Positions 36,650 to 46,131 of a stretch of 64,000 nt of DNA are shown piece by piece (the first letter of the stretch is position 1; every line of letters starts with the position of its first letter). The stretch lies in NCBI RefSeq assembly GCF_000582685.1, contig NZ_KK073768.1:2153119-2217118 (forward strand), in the 5' to 3' direction. This DNA is from [Scytonema hofmanni] UTEX 2349 (lineage in GTDB: Bacteria; Cyanobacteriota; Cyanobacteriia; Cyanobacteriales; Nostocaceae). The notes below the pieces were generated by a model. It was not told where the DNA came from and searched no databases. It saw only the letters and a list, made by a program, of their open reading frames with translations. The position numbers were made by a program, and so were the translations under genes.

Positions 36650-37549
36650 CTATAACTTGAATAAAGTTTTAGGTGTCACTCCAGTCAATCGTTTGAAGTG
36701 GCGATTGAGGTGACTTTGGTGAGTAAAACCACAGGCTTGGGCAACATCGGCAATACTCATCTTACCTTGCAGCAATAGTTGCTTCGCCCGTTCTACCCGC
36801 TGTTGAATCACATACTGGTGTGGACTAAGACCTATAGATTGCTTAAATAATCGACAAAAGTAATAGCGACTGATGCCAAGATAAAGTGCGATCGCATCGA
36901 GAGAAATCTCCTGTGCTAAATTATCCTGGATATAATCAACTGCTTTTTTTAGCTGCTGTTGCGGTAAACCCCCTTCATACTCTTGTATAGAGGATTTTCG
37001 AGTTGAGTAATTTTGCAAAAGATGCACAGCTAAAAACGTTGCGGCTGATTCAGCATAAAGACGGCTATCTGAACCATTAGTTTTAAGCTGTGTCTTCAGT
37101 CCCAGCCCAATTTGATGAATCAATGCATCTTGAGCGATCAGATGCGGTAACATTTCATATTGATCCGTATCCAGCAACTCTACAGCATTGCGAATCAGTA
37201 ATTCCGGCTCCAAATTGAGCAAAAGAATGTTGGCATCCCTATCCCAACGGATTGCTTGGGGAATATGCATCGGACAAAGCGCTACAGCACTCGTAAACAT
37301 TAACCCTGTTTGCAGATGTCTGTCTAGAGTTCGCTCCACCTGAAAACTCTGACCAAGATTAATAGTAATGACAAATTGTTTGAGACAATACTCAGGAGTC
37401 TCCCCTGCTGGTAGGTAGTGGTGTTCCAGACTCATCTGGCTCCACATTGTTCTGCCGCTAGAAAGCATAGGTGGTTGGGAGAAAACCTGTGGAAAAACAT
37501 TTTCGCCGTTTGCAACTGTTTCTTGTTGGCTATTATTAGGTGTTTTCAT
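36650..37549 (-). CDS. AraC family transcriptional regulator
   Basis: A 299-aa regulator. The C-terminal 100 residues hold the two helix-turn-helix motifs of the AraC/XylS family: ISLDAIALYLGISRYYFCRL and MSIADVAQACGFTHQSHLNR, then FKRLTGVTPKTLF. The N-terminal part (about 1-190) is a cupin-type sensor region without obvious motifs. It heads the minus-strand run of peptide genes, with the 117-aa gene about 220 bp downstream, and is a good candidate for their regulator. That link is inferred from position. Confidence 0.9.
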   Translation of the reverse strand: MKTPNNSQQETVANGENVFPQVFSQPPMLSSGRTMWSQMSLEHHYLPAGETPEYCLKQFVITINLGQSFQVERTLDRHLQTGLMFTSAVALCPMHIPQAIRWDRDANILLLNLEPELLIRNAVELLDTDQYEMLPHLIAQDALIHQIGLGLKTQLKTNGSDSRLYAESAATFLAVHLLQNYSTRKSSIQEYEGGLPQQQLKKAVDYIQDNLAQEISLDAIALYLGISRYYFCRLFKQSIGLSPHQYVIQQRVERAKQLLLQGKMSIADVAQACGFTHQSHLNRHFKRLTGVTPKTLFKL

Positions 37550-37884
37550 TGCTCCTTTCTCTTTGGATTGTTTAGCAAAGGAGAAATATGAAATGGGCTA
37601 CCAAAAATATCTTGGTAACGATAAATAAACAAATATGGAATATAATTTTAAACTTTCTTTTTTGAAGTTACTTATTTTAAACATAAAAATTTAGATTCAG
37701 ATATAAACGCGATCGCTCATAATGTCTGTGGCAAAAAATTTGTGGTAAAATTAAGGATTGAAAAATTTGTCAATATTAAGCAATTTGGTATCGACTACGG
37801 ACGGGGAAAAGTCGCGCCAGTAGGCTTTATGCGTGACGCACACTACAAATACCTATCAACTATCCACCAACCCCCATCCATTTT
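37550..37884. other. Intergenic region between divergent araC and nif3-like genes
   Basis: About 335 bp, A/T rich, with one HIP1-like site (37709). It must carry both divergent promoters. No ORF, repeat or RNA was found. Confidence 0.45.
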
Positions 37885-38673
37885 ATGAAAATCGTTGATT
37901 TAATTACTTGGTTTGAAGAATGGGCAAATCCTGCTTGGTGCGAAAGCTGGGATAATTGCGGGTGGCAAATTGAACCGGGAATTTTGCAGAAAAATGCACG
38001 CGTCTTGGTTTGTTTAACACCTACTTTAGCGGTGATGGAGGAAGCGATCGCCTTTAACGCTAATCTCATTTTTGCTCACCATCCGCTGATTTTTAACCCC
38101 CTGAAGTCTTTAGTTGTTGGGGAAGCGATCGCCGAAATGGCACGGTTAGCTTTTACCCACAATATCGGCATTTACAGCGCTCACACGAACTTTGACCAAG
38201 TTGATGATGGCACTGCTGACGTTTTAGCTCAAATTTTACAACTTCAACAAGTCACCCCGATAGTTCCCACACAAGCTGGTTTGGGATATGGGCGCGTTGG
38301 TGTTTTAAATCCATCTATAAGTTTACAGGATTTACTGGCGACAATTCAAACCCGACTTGCTCAAGAAAAGTTGCTTTTTTCTCCAACTTGTGATTTACAG
38401 CAGAAAATTTCGCGAGTTGCTGTTTTAGGGGGTTCGGGAGCAAGTTATATCTCAGCTGTGGTCAAAACTGGTGCTCAAGCTTATCTGACTTCTGACTGTA
38501 AGTTCCATCAATTTCAAGAAAGTCGCGATCGCAATCTCATTTTAATTGATGCCGGACATTACGCTACCGAACGCCCAGCGTGCGATCGCTTGGTGCAAAA
38601 ATTCCAAGCTTTAAACCTGGAGTGGGTACAGTTGAGTCAAAAGGATGAAGATTTCCGTAAGTTTTTTCTTTAA
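37885..38673 (+). CDS. Nif3-like dinuclear metal centre protein
   Basis: A 262-aa member of the Nif3/YbgI family (GTP cyclohydrolase I type 2 / NGG1p-interacting factor 3), hexameric toroids with two metals per subunit. Metal-binding motifs are visible: LIFAHHPLIF (His pair), IYSAHTNFDQVDDG (His and Asp) and LIDAGHYATE (His and Glu). The start MKIVDLITWFEEWANPAWCE is typical. Length fits. Physiological role is unsettled across bacteria. Confidence 0.93.
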   Translation: MKIVDLITWFEEWANPAWCESWDNCGWQIEPGILQKNARVLVCLTPTLAVMEEAIAFNANLIFAHHPLIFNPLKSLVVGEAIAEMARLAFTHNIGIYSAHTNFDQVDDGTADVLAQILQLQQVTPIVPTQAGLGYGRVGVLNPSISLQDLLATIQTRLAQEKLLFSPTCDLQQKISRVAVLGGSGASYISAVVKTGAQAYLTSDCKFHQFQESRDRNLILIDAGHYATERPACDRLVQKFQALNLEWVQLSQKDEDFRKFFL

Positions 38674-38839
38674 TTAAATGCAAATCGTGTCTTTAAAGTA
38701 TATTATTTTACCACAATTTTACAGTCTAAACTAATTTAGTGTACGTTTATTTACTTTTTACTTAAGTATTATTTTGGTGTACCAAAGGATAAATTTCCCT
38801 TTTTTGATAGCTTTAGTTAGAATTTAATTATTTATTGCC

Positions 38840-38878
38840 TGTGATTATAATCACACAAGTTATGTAATTATAATCACT
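38840..38878 (+). promoter_or_regulatory. CRP-type cAMP receptor binding sites (tandem)
   Basis: The perfect palindrome TGTGATTATAATCACA (38840-38855) matches the TGTGA-N6-TCACA consensus shared by E. coli CRP and cyanobacterial SyCRP1/AnCrpA. A second, weaker copy TGTAATTATAATCACT (38863-38878) lies 23 bp further. Both sit about 90-125 bp before the 72-aa gene at 38964, so cAMP-dependent control of that gene is plausible. Confidence 0.6.
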
Positions 38879-38963
38879 AGTAAATACTGTTTGATGTCAA
38901 CTAGCAGATGAGGGAAATATTGCAAACTGTATGTAACACATTGCTAACTATGCCCTAATTAAA

Positions 38964-39182
38964 ATGATTCGCGCACTTATTGAATCTGCTTTCCAGACTG
39001 GATGTCTTAGTGTTGAATCCGAGGGTCTACTTCATCAGGTTTTGGCTACCAAAAGCTATGATTCAAAAGATTTGGCTGCTTTGGTGGCACTAGATGAAGC
39101 AGTTCGCGTCGGTCAAATTAAACGAGAGGCATCCTCCTCAAATTTATTAATGAAATTTCCCACACAATACAAACGAAGCTGA
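38964..39182 (+). CDS. Small conserved cyanobacterial protein
   Basis: A 72-aa soluble, mostly helical protein. It starts MIRALIESAFQTGCLSVESE and includes LLHQVLATKSYDSKDLAALV and LDEAVRVGQIKRE. I recall similar small proteins across filamentous cyanobacteria, of unknown function. The start ATG 38964 has no clear Shine-Dalgarno. The upstream CRP-type sites suggest regulated expression. No neighbours in an obvious operon. Confidence 0.72.
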   Translation: MIRALIESAFQTGCLSVESEGLLHQVLATKSYDSKDLAALVALDEAVRVGQIKREASSSNLLMKFPTQYKRS

Positions 39183-39656
39183 CACAAGAGCACAAAGGGA
39201 AAATGTTTCCCCTTGTCAAGAAAGTCCCCCTTGTCAAGAAAGTCCCCCTTTAGTGACTGCTTTCCTTTGTGTCACATCAAGACGCAGTGAAGAACTTTTG
39301 GGGTGTTGTTGTTTAAAACCATTAAGGTGACAGGAGAATGAGTTAAGATCAAATACATAGGGGTAAAGACTTCCCAAAAATGCCAATGATTACAAGTAGG
39401 CAACTTAAACAACCGCACTTACCACTTGTTTTGGAGTATTATTTATTACATAATGGTAGAAGTATTCACCAAAAAATACTCACACTTGTCAGGACAATTA
39501 CTGAATTATGTACAGACGTTGCACAATCTCGTCTCTACTAAGTTTAACTTTGTCTAGCTTTGTGCAAGTGTTGTAAAACGGTACTATATATTGGTTGGGA
39601 TAAAACCCAGATGTTCACAGGTTTAACTACGTCGTTTAAAAAGGCAGAAGCAGTAC
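39183..39656. other. Intergenic region with an 18-bp tandem repeat
   Basis: About 470 bp. At 39210-39252 the unit CCCTTGTCAAGAAAGTCC occurs twice in tandem, followed by a partial third copy. The remainder is A/T-rich, with a segment near 39516-39540 resembling part of the dispersed GACGTTGC...CGTCTCTAC palindrome. No gene or RNA could be supported. Confidence 0.5.
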
Positions 39657-39968
39657 ATGCTACACCGCAAGATTTATCAACTGTGTTGCGACGGGCGGGA
39701 GGTATGTGTATTCTTGCGGGACCAGCAACGCTGGATTGAACGCGCCCGCATCCTCGACATAGAGGGAGATTTAGTCACTCTACGCTATGAAACAGAAGAA
39801 GAGGACGAAGTTTGTTCTTGGGAAGAGATGGTTCGCCTTGAAAGTATTGGTGCTGTAACGCAAAAATTAGCTTCAGTGCCCCGTGGTAATGTCGAACCTC
39901 TTATGACTGAAGATTGTCCAGAAGCTGAACGCATCCGCAATCGTTACACAGACTCAAATCCAGAGTAA
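39657..39968 (+). CDS. Conserved cyanobacterial protein (DUF6679-like)
   Basis: A 103-aa soluble protein. The N-terminal half (MLHRKIYQLCCDGREVCVFL, then RDQQRWIERARILDIEGDLV) looks like a small beta-barrel, followed by an acidic EEEDEVCSWEEM segment and a variable tail. I recall close relatives in many cyanobacteria, labelled DUF6679, but without function. ATG 39657 fits the family start. It is followed by a short tandem repeat block and a convergent MBL-fold gene. Confidence 0.75.
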   Translation: MLHRKIYQLCCDGREVCVFLRDQQRWIERARILDIEGDLVTLRYETEEEDEVCSWEEMVRLESIGAVTQKLASVPRGNVEPLMTEDCPEAERIRNRYTDSNPE

Positions 39969-40006
39969 GGAGACTGGGGACTGGGGACTGGGGACTAGGG
40001 ACTAGG
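39969..40006. repeat. Short tandem repeat GGGGACT
   Basis: Five or so copies of the heptamer GGGGACT/GGGACTA lie between the convergent genes ending at 39968 and 40041. Confidence 0.8.
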
Positions 40007-40040
40007 AATTAATTCTGACAACCTGTCCTCAGTCTAACAA

Positions 40041-41705
40041 CTAACTCTCATTTAACCGTTCAAAGGCAGGGCAGTAACCTTCAAGAGTAACCTTGAAGTT
40101 ATACAGGGGGGAAGCGGGGTTCCAACACCGCTGCCCTCTTTGATGTCTACAGGTACCGCAGCAATCGACATCAGACCAAATAAAGCGATCGCTATTTTGA
40201 TTGAGTAATTCTCGTTGCGACAAACCCCGCAATACGATCTCTTCTCCCTGCCAACGCGCTTCGATTAAGCCAGTATCGGCGAATTGTTGCCACCTAGCGT
40301 CAGCAGTAACGGCATCGGGGAGGGTAATTGTAATTACCGTTCCCAATTCTGTTAATTCGCCCTCATAATTAGTCTCTGGGGGTGCTGGTTGCAAAAACGT
40401 ATCGCCAATAGGCAATTCGACTAATGTACCACTGGGGGGCGAATGTACGTGGTAGCGATTTTGCAATTCTTCTAAACTAGTCAGGTCTGCCAAATAGCCG
40501 GGGGAACCGTGGACAAAAATGACATGCTGGGGTCGCAAATTATGAATTAGCTGGGTGGTTCCCGGACCATCGCTATGCTGTGCCAAAAGATAAGTTTCGA
40601 CACTAGTTTGTCCTGGATATGCTTTATTAAGTTGTATATGAGTTTTTTCTGGTGAAAGTATTACCCAGGAATTCATACCTAGTTGGCAGTATTCATCCAA
40701 ATCAATTGTAGAGTCGGTGAGGACAATACAAGGAGTATTACCAACAGTGTGACGATATTCTGGTTGCAAACGACGCACGCGGGGACGCACTCGTTCATCC
40801 CAAAACAACGGTTGATGACGGGCGAAGTTTTGTACAGATGGGGGCAGGTGAGGTAATAATTCTAAATAAGCATCGCATCCCGTGGCGACAGTACCATCAA
40901 CCCAAATATTTATGTCGCGACCGGTGAAGTGGTGATGGCTACGTAATAGCATCAATAATTCTTGACCTAGACCCAATGTTGGCGTAGGTAGTAGTACGGA
41001 GTGATGGTCAGCGATCGCTCGATTAATTCGTTCTGCTAGTTGATTTTCTTGGTTGCGACGGTGTGGATGACGGGATGTGCCATAAGTGCCTTCAATAATT
41101 AGCACATCCAACTCTAATCCGCGTAATTCCTCTAAACGCAAACCTTCTACTAGCCGGGAGTTCGATAAGAAAAAGTCACCTGTATATAGTAATTTGTAAG
41201 AGCGTTGCTGGGTGGTGTAGGTGAGGAGAATCGCCACTGCTCCGGGTAGATGACCTGCGGGGTATAATTCTGCGACTAAACCATCTTTAAATTCCACAGG
41301 CGATCGCAACGGCAAGGCTTGACAAAGTTGGGGAATTTCGTTATTCTCTTTATCCTGCCAATTCAGCGGTAGTAACTTGCTCGTCACTTCGCTAGTGTAT
41401 ATAGGTAATAAGGGAAAAGCCTTATGCAGTGCCAACAATCCCCTAGCATGATCTGGGTGGGCGTGACTTACCAAAACTAAATCTGCTGGTAGAGGTGAAC
41501 TGCCTCGCTTTGCCGACTTTTTCAGCCCCTTTACCAGTCCGGAAATATCTTTTAAGCCACAGTCAAGGAGGATGCGGTGTGGTCCCATCCGCACCAATAA
41601 ACACATGCCTTCATCATTATGGTGGACACCATAGGGAAAACATTCTAATTCATTTGTCCTCTCCCCAGTATCAAAGCCAGAGGATACTGATAGATCCTCA
41701 CTCAT
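40041..41705 (-). CDS. MBL-fold / beta-CASP-type metallohydrolase
   Basis: A 554-aa protein. The N-terminal metallo-beta-lactamase fold has LVSHAHPDHARGLLALH (zinc-binding HxHxDH) and LLYTGDFFLS (Asp ligand). The insert and C-terminal part (LLPTPTLGLGQELLMLL, ATGCDAYLELLPHLPPSVQN, IHNLRPQHVIFVHGSPGYLA) fit a beta-CASP nuclease of the RNase J/CPSF type. The C-terminal tail has a Cys cluster DCCGTCRHQRGQRCW and GYCPAF, which may bind metal. Such proteins act on RNA or DNA; the substrate here is not known. ATG at 41705. Confidence 0.85.
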   Translation of the reverse strand: MSEDLSVSSGFDTGERTNELECFPYGVHHNDEGMCLLVRMGPHRILLDCGLKDISGLVKGLKKSAKRGSSPLPADLVLVSHAHPDHARGLLALHKAFPLLPIYTSEVTSKLLPLNWQDKENNEIPQLCQALPLRSPVEFKDGLVAELYPAGHLPGAVAILLTYTTQQRSYKLLYTGDFFLSNSRLVEGLRLEELRGLELDVLIIEGTYGTSRHPHRRNQENQLAERINRAIADHHSVLLPTPTLGLGQELLMLLRSHHHFTGRDINIWVDGTVATGCDAYLELLPHLPPSVQNFARHQPLFWDERVRPRVRRLQPEYRHTVGNTPCIVLTDSTIDLDEYCQLGMNSWVILSPEKTHIQLNKAYPGQTSVETYLLAQHSDGPGTTQLIHNLRPQHVIFVHGSPGYLADLTSLEELQNRYHVHSPPSGTLVELPIGDTFLQPAPPETNYEGELTELGTVITITLPDAVTADARWQQFADTGLIEARWQGEEIVLRGLSQRELLNQNSDRFIWSDVDCCGTCRHQRGQRCWNPASPLYNFKVTLEGYCPAFERLNES

Positions 41706-41802
41706 GCTCTTTTCCCCTCAAACCTTATATTTGCTGCACATTTCCCAAAAGCCTAGATTTACGCGGTTTTTGGTCTTGTGACCTAGGGGTAAGTACTTAA
41801 GT

Positions 41803-41864
41803 GCGTCCTCGAATGCGGATTAGATAATTGGGGAGGACGCTTCCGAACCCGCGCTGGTTCGGAA
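41803..41864. other. Two adjacent perfect hairpins in the leader of the MBL gene
   Basis: GCGTCCTC (41803-41810) pairs with GAGGACGC (41833-41840). Immediately next, TTCCGAACC (41841-41849) pairs with GGTTCGGAA (41856-41864). There is no poly-T on the relevant side, so a simple terminator is unlikely. A structured leader of the minus-strand gene at 41705 is possible. Confidence 0.5.
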
Positions 41865-41911
41865 AAACGTGGATAATGACAACCTATCAAATTAACAGAA
41901 TTGGGCGTTTG

Positions 41912-42034
41912 TTAATGTGCCGATCCATTGCCGTGGTAGTTGTCTGAATCATAAAAGCCATTTTTTGTGCCGAAAAATAAGCACGAAAAGGTAAAGATAA
42001 CAGTTAATCCAACTAATATCAATTTTACATCCAT
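41912..42034 (-). CDS. Small single-helix membrane protein
   Basis: A 40-aa protein starting MDVKLILVGLTVIFTFSCLF, one hydrophobic helix, then FGTKNGFYDSDNYHGNGSAH. ATG 42034 gives the compact protein; an upstream in-frame start (42106) would add 24 basic residues without a membrane context. I recall very similar small proteins in other Nostocales, so it is probably real. Function unknown. Too short for most gene finders. Confidence 0.6.
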   Translation of the reverse strand: MDVKLILVGLTVIFTFSCLFFGTKNGFYDSDNYHGNGSAH

Positions 42035-42330
42035 TTGTTTGTCGCCCTCTACTAAAGACGTCTTTATCTTAATAGAGCGATCGGCGCGATTGAGCCGAAT
42101 CACCAAAATTTTTTACTATGTTTGGGTTGATTGGGCAATGGGTAAGATTACGACAATCAGTCAGATTGTAGAACTTTTTGCTTCACCTGTCTATCTATCT
42201 GGGAATGAAGAAATTAGCGATCGCACTTAAACCTTCACTCTCATCCCACACAAACGCATAATCTGCCACATTTATTATCTATTAATTAATAGTGTCGTCA
42301 AATAAATACGCAATACTTGGGGAGGGTGCA

Positions 42331-45300
42331 ATGTCGGGAATAAGTAATCGTTGGCGCTGGTTTTGGGGTATTGTGGGCTTGTGTACAAGTCTTTTCTCTC
42401 CAAACTGCGCTCTTGCTCAACAAATTACACCAGATGGCACTCTACCGAATAATTCTAACGTCAGTAAGATAGGTAACACTTTTAACATCACTGGTGGAAC
42501 TCAAGCTGGAAGCAACTTATTTCACAGCTTTGGGCTATTTTCTGTCCCTACTGGTACTACTGCTTTCTTCAATAATGCTGCGGACATTCAAAACATTATT
42601 AATCGGGTAACAGGTGGGTCAATATCTAATATTGATGGTTTGATTCGCGCTAACGGTGCGGCTAACCTGTTTTTAATCAACCCGTCGGGGATTGTTTTTG
42701 GACAAAATGCCAGTTTGAATGTCGGTGGCTCATTTTTGGCAACTACAGCTACTAGTTTCAACTTTGCTGATGGTACTACATTTAGTGCGATCGCTCCACA
42801 AAGCACACCCTTGCTAACCATCAGCGTTCCCATTGGTTTGCAATTTGGACAGAATCCGGCAAATATCCAGGTGCAAGGATCTAGATTACAAGGCGCACCT
42901 AATAAAACCTTAGGTCTTGTAGGCGGGAATTTGAGCTTAGATAATAGTATTTTACAGATTCCAGGCGGTCGAGTGGAGTTGGGCAGTGTCGCAGACACTG
43001 GTACTGTTGGACTGAATGTTAATGGCAGTGACCTAAGTTTGAATTTTCCTGATGGAATAGCCAAGCAAGACGTATCTTTGAGTAATCGAGCTAATGTCAA
43101 CGTACTTGCAGGCGGAGGTGGTAGTATTGCCATCAATGCTCGCAATTTGAATATTTCGGGAGCAGGTACAGAAATACGAGCTGGGATAGCACCAGGGTTG
43201 GGTTCACCCCAAAGTCAAGCAGGAAATATAGAAATAAATGCAACAGAAGCGATAATTGATGGGAGTCTTGTCTCCAATGCGATACAAGCTAATGCTGTAG
43301 GTCAGGGAAGCGACATCATCATCAAAACTGGGTCGCTCAAAGTCAGTAATGGTGCCAGGATTGAAACTAGTTCCTTTGGTCAGGGAAATGCAGGGAATCT
43401 TCTAATTGATGCTCAAGGGCAAGTTACTTTCATTAATGGAGGCTTTGGCTTCACTAGTTTAGAAGCAACAGGTGTGGGCAATGGTGGTAATTTACAAATT
43501 AAAGCTGGGTCTGTATTAGTTACAAATAACTCCCAATTAAGAGCTAGCACTTTGGGTCAAGGGAATTCGGGTAATGTAATTATTAATGCTCGTGATACTG
43601 CTGAGGTTAGCAATGAAGGCTTTATCTTCAGCCAAGTAGAACCAGGAGGCATTGGTAATGGTGGTGAAACGAGTATAACCACAGGTTCTCTCTCAGTAAC
43701 CAATGGTGGTATTTTGAGTGCGAGTACTCTTGGCAAGGGAGATGCAGGTAGAATAAATATAGAAGCCCGCGATACTGCCTCTTTTAATAGAGTTGGTAGA
43801 GCCTTTACTACTGTAGAAGGACAGGGAATGGGTAATGGAAATGACCTCCGAATTAGGGCTAGGTCGCTTTCAGTTACCGATGGGTCTTTTTTGACAGCAA
43901 ATACTTTGGGTCGAGGAAATGCAGGCAATGTGATTATTGAAGCTGGTGAATCTGTCCTGTTTGATAGAGGGACTGCCACAAGCAGCGTAGAAAAAGGAGC
44001 CATTGGTAATGGTGGTGAAACGAGGATAACCACAGGTTCTCTCTCAGTAACCAATAGTGCTACTTTGAGAGCGAGTACTGCTGGTGAGGGAGATGCAGGT
44101 AGAATAAATATAGAAGCCCGCGATACTGCCTCTTTTGATAGAGACGGTGGAGCCTTTACGACTGTGGAAGCAGAGGGGATGGGTAATGGGAATGACCTCC
44201 GAATTAGAGCTAGGTCGCTTTCAGTTACCGATGGGTCTTTTCTCACAGCAAATACTGTGGGTCAAGGAAATGCAGGCAATGTGATTATTGAAACTGGTGA
44301 ATCTGTCCTGTTTGATAGAGGGACTGCCACAAGCACCGTAGGATTACGGGACTTTGCTGTAGCCCAAGGCAATGGTGGTACGATTAGTATTTCTACTGGC
44401 TCACTGCAACTGGCTAATCAGGCTCAATTGCTTGTCAACAGTTATGGCAGAGTAGGAAATGCAGGCAATATTAAGATAAATGCCCGTGATACCGTCTCCT
44501 TTTCTAACAACAGTGAAATATTCAGCCAGTTAGGAGGAGGAATAAGAGGCAGTGCGGGTAACATCGACATTAGCACAGGCTCGCTTCAGGTGAAGAGTGG
44601 TTCTATTATCAGTAGTGAATCTTTCGGTAATGGGAATGGTGGTAATATCACAATCAAAGCACGGGATGTTGTTTCCTTTCTCACCGAAGCCGGAGCTTTC
44701 AGTAACGTGCGTTTTGGAGCAATTGGTAATAGTGGTGATATCAACATTACTACGGGGTCATTAAATACTGCTGATGGGTCTTTTTTAGCAGCTAGCATCT
44801 TAGGAACTGGAAATTCTGGCAATGTCAGGATTACAGCCACTGATTCTATTTCTTTAGAAGGGGTGAATCGAAGTGGATTTGCTGGTGGGATTTATAGCGA
44901 AGTTGCAACAGCCGAACCTGGTAGAGGGGGCAATATTGATATCAAGACGCGATCGCTCACAGTCAGAAATGGTGCTCGTTTAGCTACAGATACTAATGGT
45001 AGAGGAGATGCAGGCAGTATAAATATTGATGCCACTGATTTTGTCACTTTTGATGGCATTGGTAGTAATCAGCGTATAAGTGGTGCATACAGTCTTGTGT
45101 TTCCAAGTGGAATAGGCAATGCAGACAATATCAACATTACTACGCGAAATCTGTCCTTAAGTAATGGCGCCATATTAACTGCGGGTACTCTTGGACAAGG
45201 AAATGCAGGCACGATTAATATTAATGCCTCTGACTCTGTAACAATTTCCGGGACTGGTTCTACTAGAAGCAGCACTTTTGTTGGTGCAAATACACAAATT

Positions 45301-46131
45301 CCCGGAGACATTGCAGTTACATCTTCCAACGTTACTGGTATATTCGTTCAATCAGAAAGTACAGGAAGGGCAGGAGATATTATAGTTAACTCTCCAAAAA
45401 TTAACTTGAACAACCAAGGAGGATTAATTGCACAATCTCAATCAGGTAATGGTGGCAATATCAAGCTAGAAGTAGGAGACTTATTGCTGCTGCGTGGTGC
45501 CAGTCAAATTTCTACTACCGCAGGTACTGCACAACAAGGTGGAGATGGGGGTAACATCACCATCAATTCTCCCAATGGCTTCATCGTCGCTGTCCCTAAT
45601 GAAAATAGTGACATCTCTGCTAATGCTTTTCGCGGACAGGGTGGTAAGGTTGATATTACAGCAAGTGGCATTTATGGCATTGAGCCTCGCCCACGCTTAA
45701 CTGAGCTTAGTGACATTACTGCTAGTTCTGAACTTGGGGTACAAGGTACTATACAAATCAACACACCTAATGTTGACCCAAATCAAGGATTATTGCAATT
45801 GCCCGCAGGTATAGTAAATACTCCAATACTAGTTTCCTCTAGCTGTGCCGCTTTTGACAACAAAGGTAGCGAATTTATTGTCACCGGACGCGGTGGTTTA
45901 CCTCTTAGCCCTGACGATTTTCTTAGCAGTGACGTTGTTTGGACAGATTCTCGTCTCAGCGCTATCACTGCACAACAATCCAGGACATCTCCGGCTAAAC
46001 CCGCAAAACCAAAAGCTATAGAAATTGTACCTGCTACGGGTTGGGTATTCAACGGTAAAGGGGAGGTAACGCTTATTTCTTCTGCTTCTGAGGGTACTGA
46101 TTTTGTGTCTCCTCCTACTTGTGCTAAATAG
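42331..46131 (+). CDS. Two-partner secretion adhesin (filamentous haemagglutinin type)
   Basis: A 1266-aa secreted protein. ATG 42331 was chosen (GGAGG 5 bp upstream), followed by a signal peptide ending NCALAQ. Residues about 30-160 form the TPS domain, with LFHSFGLFSVPTGTTAFFNN, NIINRVTGGSISNIDGLI and ANLFLINPSGIVFGQNASLN. The rest is a long right-handed beta-helix of Gly/Asn/Thr-rich repeats. It includes two tandem copies of a 117-residue block (43651-44001 and 44002-44345). The C-terminus has the family ending LVSSSCAAFDNKGSEFIVTG. The TpsB outer-membrane pore gene is not in the window. Confidence 0.93.
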   Translation: MSGISNRWRWFWGIVGLCTSLFSPNCALAQQITPDGTLPNNSNVSKIGNTFNITGGTQAGSNLFHSFGLFSVPTGTTAFFNNAADIQNIINRVTGGSISNIDGLIRANGAANLFLINPSGIVFGQNASLNVGGSFLATTATSFNFADGTTFSAIAPQSTPLLTISVPIGLQFGQNPANIQVQGSRLQGAPNKTLGLVGGNLSLDNSILQIPGGRVELGSVADTGTVGLNVNGSDLSLNFPDGIAKQDVSLSNRANVNVLAGGGGSIAINARNLNISGAGTEIRAGIAPGLGSPQSQAGNIEINATEAIIDGSLVSNAIQANAVGQGSDIIIKTGSLKVSNGARIETSSFGQGNAGNLLIDAQGQVTFINGGFGFTSLEATGVGNGGNLQIKAGSVLVTNNSQLRASTLGQGNSGNVIINARDTAEVSNEGFIFSQVEPGGIGNGGETSITTGSLSVTNGGILSASTLGKGDAGRINIEARDTASFNRVGRAFTTVEGQGMGNGNDLRIRARSLSVTDGSFLTANTLGRGNAGNVIIEAGESVLFDRGTATSSVEKGAIGNGGETRITTGSLSVTNSATLRASTAGEGDAGRINIEARDTASFDRDGGAFTTVEAEGMGNGNDLRIRARSLSVTDGSFLTANTVGQGNAGNVIIETGESVLFDRGTATSTVGLRDFAVAQGNGGTISISTGSLQLANQAQLLVNSYGRVGNAGNIKINARDTVSFSNNSEIFSQLGGGIRGSAGNIDISTGSLQVKSGSIISSESFGNGNGGNITIKARDVVSFLTEAGAFSNVRFGAIGNSGDINITTGSLNTADGSFLAASILGTGNSGNVRITATDSISLEGVNRSGFAGGIYSEVATAEPGRGGNIDIKTRSLTVRNGARLATDTNGRGDAGSINIDATDFVTFDGIGSNQRISGAYSLVFPSGIGNADNINITTRNLSLSNGAILTAGTLGQGNAGTININASDSVTISGTGSTRSSTFVGANTQIPGDIAVTSSNVTGIFVQSESTGRAGDIIVNSPKINLNNQGGLIAQSQSGNGGNIKLEVGDLLLLRGASQISTTAGTAQQGGDGGNITINSPNGFIVAVPNENSDISANAFRGQGGKVDITASGIYGIEPRPRLTELSDITASSELGVQGTIQINTPNVDPNQGLLQLPAGIVNTPILVSSSCAAFDNKGSEFIVTGRGGLPLSPDDFLSSDVVWTDSRLSAITAQQSRTSPAKPAKPKAIEIVPATGWVFNGKGEVTLISSASEGTDFVSPPTCAK

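Noticed and set aside
36447..36713. 88-aa plus-strand ORF
   Set aside because: It overlaps the end of the AraC gene on the opposite strand and the 117-aa gene leader, with no motif or ribosome-binding site.
42588..45329. Long minus-strand ORFs inside the TPS adhesin gene
   Set aside because: Shadows of a repetitive coding sequence; composition is the complement of Gly/Asn/Thr repeats.
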